Source: Sipunculus nudus (taxonomy: Eukaryota; Annelida; Sipuncula; Golfingiida; Sipunculidae). From it: 64,000 nt of DNA. This document shows, in pieces, positions 58,201 through 64,000 of the stretch (the stretch's first letter is position 1; the number at the start of each line of letters is the position of its first letter). The notes under the pieces were generated by a model, which saw only the letters and a program-made list of their open reading frames with translations, searched no databases and was not told the DNA's origin. Made by a program: the position numbers and the translations under genes. The stretch spans positions 75,680,643-75,744,642 of the forward strand of contig CM049307.1 in assembly GCA_026874595.1 (NCBI GenBank), written 5' to 3'.

Positions 58201-61200
58201 CAAACCTGAAATCCAGTTAGCTTAATGACAATAACATATTATGATGTAACTGTACCAGGTGACCTTCTTACACTCTTAAGTATTCAGTGTGGTTGAATCA
58301 CAAAATTGAATAATGTAACTCATTTACACATGAATGTCTGTCTGCCTACAAAATTTGCGTAAAAAAACCAGCTCTTTATAATATAAAGTCACTAAAAGAT
58401 CTGATCATTCACTGTAGTCTGTCCATTTTTAATATAGTTCATACTGTAAAAGCTTAAATTTTTCATGCATGAATTACTTAAATTGGGTATGGTAATTGTA
58501 TCCGCCAAAACAAAGTTTAGCGGATACTATGTTTTTGACCGGGTTCCCCCGCCGCCGCCGCCGCGTTCGTTTCCGGAGAACTCCTGTGAGACTACTGGAC
58601 AGATTTTTCCGAAACTTACACAAATTATCGGGTCACATGTGAACTGGTGCCTAACCAAGTGACCTTGACCTCTGACCTTTCGTCTCTGCCCAGCGTCCGT
58701 TTGTGCGTCTGTTTCCACACATAAACCCATATATCTCGGGAACCGTTTGACTGATCCGGAAAAAAATTTTACACAAATGTAGCCCTGGGATAGCTTTATA
58801 ACATACACAACAAAAGGTGGCGCCACCTGCAACCATGTTTGCACAGTGTCCATCTGTTCATCTGCCTGGGGTTAAAATCACTCATATCTCTGCAGTGGTT
58901 TGACTAATTCACCTAAAATTCGGCATGCTTATACATCCTAGATAGCTTTCTCGATTTTATGACAGGTGGCGTCACCTACATTCACGTTAACGCTCCACAC
59001 ATAAACCCATATATCTTGGGAACCGTTTGACCGATCCGGAAAAAAAATTTACACAAATGTAGCCCTGGGATAGCTTTATAACATACACAACAAAAGGTGG
59101 CGCCACCTACAACCATGTTTGCACAGTGTCCATTTGTTCATCTGCCTGGGGTTAAAATCACTCATATCTCTGCAGTGGTTTGACTAATTCACCTAAAAAT
59201 CGGCATGCATATACATCCTAGATAGCTTTCTTGATTTTATGACAGGTGGCGCCACCTACATTCACGTTAACACTCCACACATAAACCCATATATCTCGGG
59301 AACCATTTGACCGATCTGGAAAAAATTTTTACACAAATGTAGCCCTGGGATAGCTTTATAACATACATAACAAAAGGTGGCGCCACCTGCAACCATGTTT
59401 GCACAGTGTCCATTTGTTCATCTGCCTGGGGTTAAAATCACTCATATCTCTGCAGTGGTTTGACCAAATTACCTGAAATTCAGCATGCTTATACATCCCG
59501 CATAGCTTTCTTGATTTTATGACAGGTGGCGCCACCTACATTCACGTTCACGACGAGACATCAATGCTTATATCTCCAGACTCATTCAACCAATCAGGAA
59601 AATTTTTTTTACACAAATGTAGCCCTTGGATAGCTTTATAACATGAACAAAAATGGTGGCGCCACCTGCAGCCATTTTTGCACAGCGTCCGTCTGTTTGT
59701 CTGCTGTGGGATAAAATCACTCATATCTCTGCAGTGGTTTGACTTTGCCACATGAAATTTTGCATGTGTATCTTGGATAGTTTCTCGTTCAAATAACAGG
59801 TGGCGCCACCTACAATCATGTTTATGTGGCAGAGATCCATTCTAATATTTAATACATGTAACTCTATATCCCCTTGCCACTCAATCCATGCCTCACTTCA
59901 CCTGTCCTTCTCTGATTTTGGCGGATACACGTAGTCGCTTGTCGACTACCCGTATTCTAGTTCCTCTTGGAGAGAATCATCTGTTGTGTTAGAGTAATGG
60001 TGCCACCTATAATTTCAATGAATTTTACACAAGTTTAGGATTGAATTTTTAGATGACTTCTTACTTGGAGTATACATATTTTTGTGATATAGGTGGATAA
60101 CGGCCAGCGTTTACACTTTCAACATCTGGTTGGGTCATTAAAGAAGCTAGGATATACCTGGGCAGACAGGTAGGACTGTGTTTGTTTGTGTGTGGATTTA
60201 AGTGTATGTATAAAGGTGTAAACTGACATTTTTATCTCAGCTGATTTTCAGTCATGTACATTAGATGCCCCCAGTCATTTTCCTATGTCCCAATTTTGGG
60301 CAGCTTGTGACAAAGTAAAACTGAAAATCAGCCTAGAAAGTTATAATTTATCATTAAAACAATTGGTAATGAAATCATGTGTGTGTGGGGGGGGGAGGAG
60401 GGGAGGCAAAATTGTAATCATAAGTAAGGCAAAATCTTGCCTGCTACTAAGATTGCTGGATATTGTTTTGTATTTAATGATAAATGTGCCATTTATATGT
60501 AGATGGATTTTTTGCAAAGCTTGAAAAGAATCAGTCAAACCAATTCTTCAGAAGCATCAGTGGCAGTAATGAAATTCAATGATCCAGTGTTCTTTTTACT
60601 GTTCACCCACTGCAGTGGGTTCAGAGATTGGGTATAAATTTGATATGATCAGTTAAAATTATAGCAGTCTTGTCAAAGCTAGCCTAGCCATCCATACCGT
60701 AGATCCCTTTTTTATTGCCGCAGCCATAAAATGAAACTTGAAAATCTGGACTTCATTGTAGGTTTATAGTCCTGCCTGTGATTGATAGTGTTCTTCCTGA
60801 TTTCAGGCCCATTACCGATTTTCACATTAAATTCGGGCTTGTGGAAGGGATGAGTACTCGTAAGGGGCAGGTCATCTTCCTGAAGGATATTCTGGATGAG
60901 GCCAAGCAGAAGATGCTGCAGCAGATGGAGGAGAAAGAGAGTGAGTTCAAACCACACCATGGATAACTTACATAAAACTTAAAACATTTATTAACAATAA
61001 AAAGACAAAAAGAAATGTAAATGGATTAAAATATTATGGCACTGAACCATGAAAATTAAAGACACACACTCAGGACATTGGGCCCGGGGTGGCACCAGGA
61101 TACAAAATAAACATAAAAAACTGAGTGCTACTACCCTGTCTCATACTGGCAGTCCCAAACTGAAATGGAACTCTGCAGACTTACATACCTAGATTAAGAA

Positions 61201-63694
61201 TCAGATAAGATAGCATAAAAAGAGTGAGGCAGATACCTCCACAAAAAAATCTTTAAAAAATAATAAAGATATAAGAGCACTAACCCATGAAAATTACAAA
61301 AAAAGATTTGCCAGGTTTCAGCTAATTTAGGAGCAAACTTTCAGATCCAGTCGTTTGAGAAATGTGTTATCACAAAGCAAAACTGATATACGTAAAGTTC
61401 CCCTTCAGACCTTTCAAAAATTTTTAAACCTCCTAGAAATGCCCACAAGGCATATTCCTCTTGAATATTTATATGACCTTGTGACCTCATGATTATATCC
61501 ATAGCAACTAAAGTGACCAAGGACCTGGAGGAGGTAGCAGACCAGCTCGGTGTGAGTGCTCTGGTTGTGCAGGACCTAAAAGAATACAGACAGAAAAACT
61601 ACAAGTTTAGCTGGGAGAGGGCGCTGCAGTTCAAGGGAGACACTGGTGTGTTCCTGCAGTACACCCACTCTCGTCTGTGTAGGTAGGTACAAATGCTAAT
61701 ATAAATCTTTTACAGTCATTTACAAACCCCAAGCTTTGTTTGTATCAGAGATGCCAAAACTTCTACTCTTATTAATTTTACAAGCCCCTAGTCTAGTGAA
61801 CTCCTCTCGCAGTGTTTATACACTGCAGTTGTTCCAGATCTCCTTCGTTTTAACCGCTGCTTGGTTTAGCATGTTTTTATTTGGGTTTCAACACTAGGGT
61901 TGGCACAGGGCCAAAAATGAGACCAATGAGAGTGGGGTGTCACAAGTTTAAACTTTGATACACAATGTGCATGGTACCATGTTCTCATTGGTCTGATTAC
62001 AATTCTTTGCTCTGTGCAAGCCCTGGTGGTGGAACCCGGATAAACTTGCTATGCAAACAGCAGTTAAAACAAAGGAGACTTATGTTGACTGCAGAATATA
62101 CTGTGGTTTGCTTCATATTTGCGAGGGTTAAATTTTCACGATACCATCATACAATAACTTACACAGAGTTTATCCATTATTACATGAATTAATTATATCA
62201 ATTAATATTTCTGCAAAATTTTAAAACAAATTGGACAGGAACCAGCTTTGATAGGATGTCCCATTGATAGAGTCTACAGTATGCACAGGGGTAGATGAAA
62301 TACCCTCTGCTGTGTCCTACCCCCATGATACCCATGCCTGTTATAGCAATCTTTTTGATCAGTTATAATATTACTTCAAATTTGCTCTCTTTAAACATAG
62401 GTACCATACATAGAACAATTGTATCTACCTTCCACCAAATATCCTGATTTGGTGTATCAAGGGTGCAGATAAGTATCAAGTCTTAAATAATTTCCTTTTG
62501 TATTGATCGATAATTTGATAGCTTTGCCAACCTTTAATTCAAAAGTCATTTTTTCTAGCCTAGAAGAAACATGTGGTGTGAGTCTAGCTCTGGATTGTGA
62601 CACGTCTTGTTTGAAGGAAGAAGCTGCTCAGAGACTCATCCTTCAGCTCACACAGTAAGTATTTGCTGTGTACAAACCATCAGTGACCTCATGTGGTTTT
62701 CATAACTGTTAAGTGCAGATATATTGTGCTTACAGTCATTATTCCCAGAGAGTGACCTACATGAGTACAGGTTTAATTCATAATTACCTTGTTTGATTTA
62801 ATGAGTGATAACATTTGAACCACTGAGTAATATTCCATGAAATTTTAAATTTGAAATTTTTATACCAATATTTCGGATAAGTTTGAAAACTGGTGACCTG
62901 AATCCTAATCTTCATGGTCCAATAAGCTAAAATAAAAAATAAAATTGTGAACCCCATGACTTTTGAAGCATTGCATATTTTTTCTTCAAATTTGATACAC
63001 AGGTTTTTTCAACAGTTTTCAGATGAGTTTGAAAAGTAGTGACATTGATCTTCAATTTCAAGGTCAAATTATCAGATAACTATAACTTTTGAACCACTCA
63101 ATCTATTTTCATGAAATTTGATACGCAAATTGTTTCTACGGAAGAGTTATAAACCGTTGACCTTGTCCTTTGTATTCAAGGTCAAATCAGCCAAAATATA
63201 AATTTTTTTAACTGCTCAATATATTTTCATGAAATTTGACTTCCATGTTGTTTCTACCAAGTTATTCGACCTGTTTGAAAATTAGTGACTATGACCTTCA
63301 TCATGGTTAAATCTTCGGGATTCTATGATTTTTGTGAACCACACAACTTTTGAAGTATTCCAAATTTTTACTCAAATTTGGGGATGGGGGTGGGCCTATA
63401 GAGAGAGGAGACACTGCAAAAACAAACTCATTTTATTTTGTTTTATTTTAGCCTTTTTTTCAGCTGTCCTAAAAGAAACTTTTTGAATCAACTGCAAAAG
63501 ATCACAGGCAGTTTCTATCACATGGCAGCCATTAAAATATAACCTCAGATTTGTGAATTAATAATTTCTTGTTTGTTTGAATACCAGTGGATGGTTTGCT
63601 GACATGTTTTTGTTTGCAGGTGGGATGAAGCTCTCCATGACAGCATCACTGACCTAGAACCGTGCCATGTAGTACAGTACCTGCTCAAACTGGG
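42108..63694 (+). CDS. RARS2: mitochondrial arginyl-tRNA synthetase (17 exons, 3' end outside window)
   Basis: Exons 42108-42143, 43059-43159, 44637-44748, 47640-47723, 50805-50935, 51322-51461, 52639-52715, 53182-53266, 54113-54186, 54480-54583, 56492-56587, 57058-57118, 60093-60169, 60807-60940, 61505-61682, 62559-62654 and 63620-63694 join in frame through GT-AG introns into 553 codons. The protein charges mitochondrial tRNA-Arg with arginine. The first exon encodes [12 protein letters not shown], a basic start fitting a mitochondrial presequence. The class I signature HAGHLRS (HIGH-type) is at residues 164-170, followed by [12 protein letters not shown]. The second class I loop is MSTRKG at 408-413, a divergent KMSKS as in animal RARS2. 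FLQYTHSRL starts the DALR anticodon-binding domain near 490. Human RARS2 has 578 residues, so about 25-55 are missing to the right. The first 150 residues are the least conserved, so exons 1-3 are slightly less certain. Confidence 0.95.
42890..42960. repeat. GGATCC-type repeat fragment, family E
   Basis: GGGCAGATCCAGGATTTAGG followed by AAGGAAGGATTCAACCCACC, the left end of the family seen at 43776, 47010 and 56617. It lies in RARS2 intron 1. Confidence 0.5.
43776..43972. mobile_element. GGATCC-type non-autonomous element, family E
   Basis: Starts CTGGGACAGATGCAGG and ends CCCCTGGATCCTCCCC then TTGGATCTGC. Family ends of this kind are common in small hAT-type transposons of marine invertebrates. 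Lies in RARS2 intron 2. Confidence 0.5.
43981..44636 (+). repeat. 25 bp minisatellite ending at the RARS2 exon 3 acceptor
   Basis: About 26 copies of the 25 bp unit TTATTTGTGTGTTTTGTG plus TTTAAAG. The last unit's TTTAAAG ends at 44636 and is the 3' splice site of exon 3. The T-rich units replace a normal polypyrimidine tract. Repetitive open frames across it are by-products of the repeat. Confidence 0.95.
45236..45260. repeat. (ATAC)n microsatellite
   Basis: Five to six copies of ATAC in RARS2 intron 3. Confidence 0.9.
45521..46671 (+). mobile_element. Helitron-like non-autonomous element, copy B
   Basis: Full-length relative of copies A and C, in RARS2 intron 3. The left end TCTGCCAAAACGAAG forms a short stem with TTTTGCGGATA. 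The interior has repeated GGTGGCGCCACC palindromes. The right end has the GTCACTTGTCGACTAC hairpin region and CCGTATTCTAT, where the usual final CTAG is altered. The shared sequence may begin at TAATTGTA (45513), so the left boundary is uncertain by about 8 bp. Confidence 0.75.
47010..47207. mobile_element. GGATCC-type non-autonomous element, family E
   Basis: Shares GGTTCAACCCAGTAGGATTA, AATGACAAACCTAAT and TTGCGGCTGAAAAGG, with ends resembling the copy at 43776-43972. Lies in RARS2 intron 3. Confidence 0.5.
48347..50787 (+). mobile_element. Helitron-like element with thirteen 180 bp tandem units
   Basis: The left end ATGCCCCCGCCACAAAGTGG forms a stem with CCGGGGCATATAG. The interior is 13 units of 180 bp; the ATGTACGGAC phrase recurs at 48433, 48613, 48793, 48973, 49153, 49333, 49513, 49693 and so on. 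Late units are more diverged. The right end has GGCGGGGGCATT, the hairpin GTGTCG-TT-CCGACAC and ATCTAG, ending at 50787 before T. The 3' hairpin with CTAG fits Helitron/Helentron ends. It fills most of RARS2 intron 4 and stops 17 nt before exon 5. Confidence 0.8.
51569..51858. mobile_element. MITE with TGGTTCTCAGGC inverted ends, copy 2
   Basis: Same element as 37182-37470 (GGTATGGTTCTCAGGC left, GTGCCTGAGAACCATA right, flanking A/T runs and GGCCT). Lies in RARS2 intron 6. Confidence 0.75.
55196..55252. repeat. (TA)n microsatellite
   Basis: Long TA run in RARS2 intron 10. Confidence 0.95.
56617..56833. mobile_element. GGATCC-type non-autonomous element, family E
   Basis: Diverged copy, starting near CACCCCTGGGATGGATACAG and ending CCACCTAGATCTGCCCCTGC. 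Lies in RARS2 intron 11. Confidence 0.45.
57240..58140. repeat. interspersed repeat family B, copy 3
   Basis: Lies in RARS2 intron 12. Shares TCATTTCAAGGAAACAC, CATGCACATGCTTACA and CACAAACCCTAACCAGC with 1118-1512 and 31195-31700, with an extra internal stretch. The open frame through it is not gene-like. Confidence 0.6.
58501..59960 (+). mobile_element. Helitron-like non-autonomous element, copy C
   Basis: The best-preserved copy, 1460 bp, in RARS2 intron 12. The left end TCCGCCAAAACAAAG can pair with TTTAGCGGA. Inside are repeats with an exact 280 bp period (CCACACATAAACCCAT at 58715, 58995 and 59275), each with two AGGTGGCGCCACCT palindromes. The right end has GTAGTCGCTTGTCGACTAC and CCGTATTCTAG ending at 59960 before T. 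No Rep/helicase coding. Confidence 0.8.
62860..63410 (-). repeat. GGTCA-rich tandem repeat, family C copy 3
   Basis: Opposite orientation to 33710-34350. Phrases such as GTGACATTGATCTTCAATTT, CAAGGTCAAAT and TTTTCATGAAATTTGATAC recur about four times. Lies in RARS2 intron 16. Confidence 0.65.
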
Positions 63695-63956
63695 GTAAGC
63701 TCTACCAGTAGATATTTCACTACCTTGCTGAAATGCTTTCATAGAATTTAACAATTCTGTTTTAGGCAGTGATTTGTGAAAGGATATATCTTCTTAAAAG
63801 AGACTTAAAAAATTCTTATTTAATCTGCCATGGTGATATTCAAGCAGAATTTAGTACAGGTGCCCTGTAGACTAGCTTAGCTAATTAGTGGAATATATAT
63901 ATGAAAATCTAATAGCTTTCACCAAGAGGGTATCTGTTCATACCTGTTTGTAAGTT

Positions 63957-63984
63957 TGTGTGTGTGTGTGTTTGTGTGTGTGTG
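63957..63984. repeat. (TG)n microsatellite
   Basis: TG run with one interruption near the right edge. Confidence 0.9.
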
Positions 63985-64000
63985 GTTATTGACTTATTGT

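Overview
This is a window of an AT-rich, intron-rich animal genome. Spliced metazoan genes with GT-AG introns sit in a matrix dense in repeats: a BEL/Pao LTR retrotransposon, Helitron-like elements carrying minisatellites, several MITEs, tRNA-derived SINEs and long (TA)n and poly-G/C tracts. The repeat style (GC-rich stems at element ends, CTAG ends, 180 and 280 bp internal tandem units, phrases such as ATGCCCCCGCC) resembles marine lophotrochozoans, most likely a mollusc. That is an inference from style, not a species identification.

Four host genes can be supported. (1) 888-3633 (+): the last three coding exons of an 11-beta-hydroxysteroid-dehydrogenase-like short-chain dehydrogenase; its Rossmann N-terminal exons lie before the window. 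(2) 22398-24041 (-): a single-exon, type II membrane glycosyltransferase of family GT61. (3) 29626-36063 (-): a complete six-exon BOLA1 gene (141 aa). (4) 42108-63694 (+): seventeen coding exons (553 aa) of RARS2, mitochondrial arginyl-tRNA synthetase, running off the right edge with about 25-55 residues missing. BOLA1 and RARS2 are both mitochondrial and transcribed divergently, with about 6 kb of transposon-filled DNA between their start codons.

The largest mobile element is a BEL/Pao retrotransposon at 12144 to about 19770. It has recognisable gag, protease, reverse transcriptase, RNase H and integrase regions but is broken by about five frameshifts. Its two LTRs are nearly identical over 199 bp, then diverge abruptly: the 5' LTR is replaced by 64 bp and 37-38 bp tandem repeats.

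Other regions: 3634-12143 is intergenic with a TA-flanked MITE, a rearranged fold-back and microsatellites; 19771-22397 is intergenic and microsatellite rich; 24042-29525 holds two diverged copies of a 1.45 kb element; 36064-42107 holds MITEs, SINEs, a 1.2 kb inverted repeat and an hAT-like element with a clear 8 bp target duplication. The RARS2 introns carry two full Helitron-like elements of one family, a 2.4 kb element of another, a 25 bp minisatellite and further MITEs.

The most unusual theme is that tandem repeats coincide with splice sites. The BOLA1 exon 5 donor belongs to a minisatellite whose units repeat the donor; the RARS2 exon 3 acceptor is the last unit of a 25 bp minisatellite; and the 2.4 kb Helitron-like element ends 17 nt before RARS2 exon 5. 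No CRISPR array, rRNA gene or convincing functional tRNA gene was seen.
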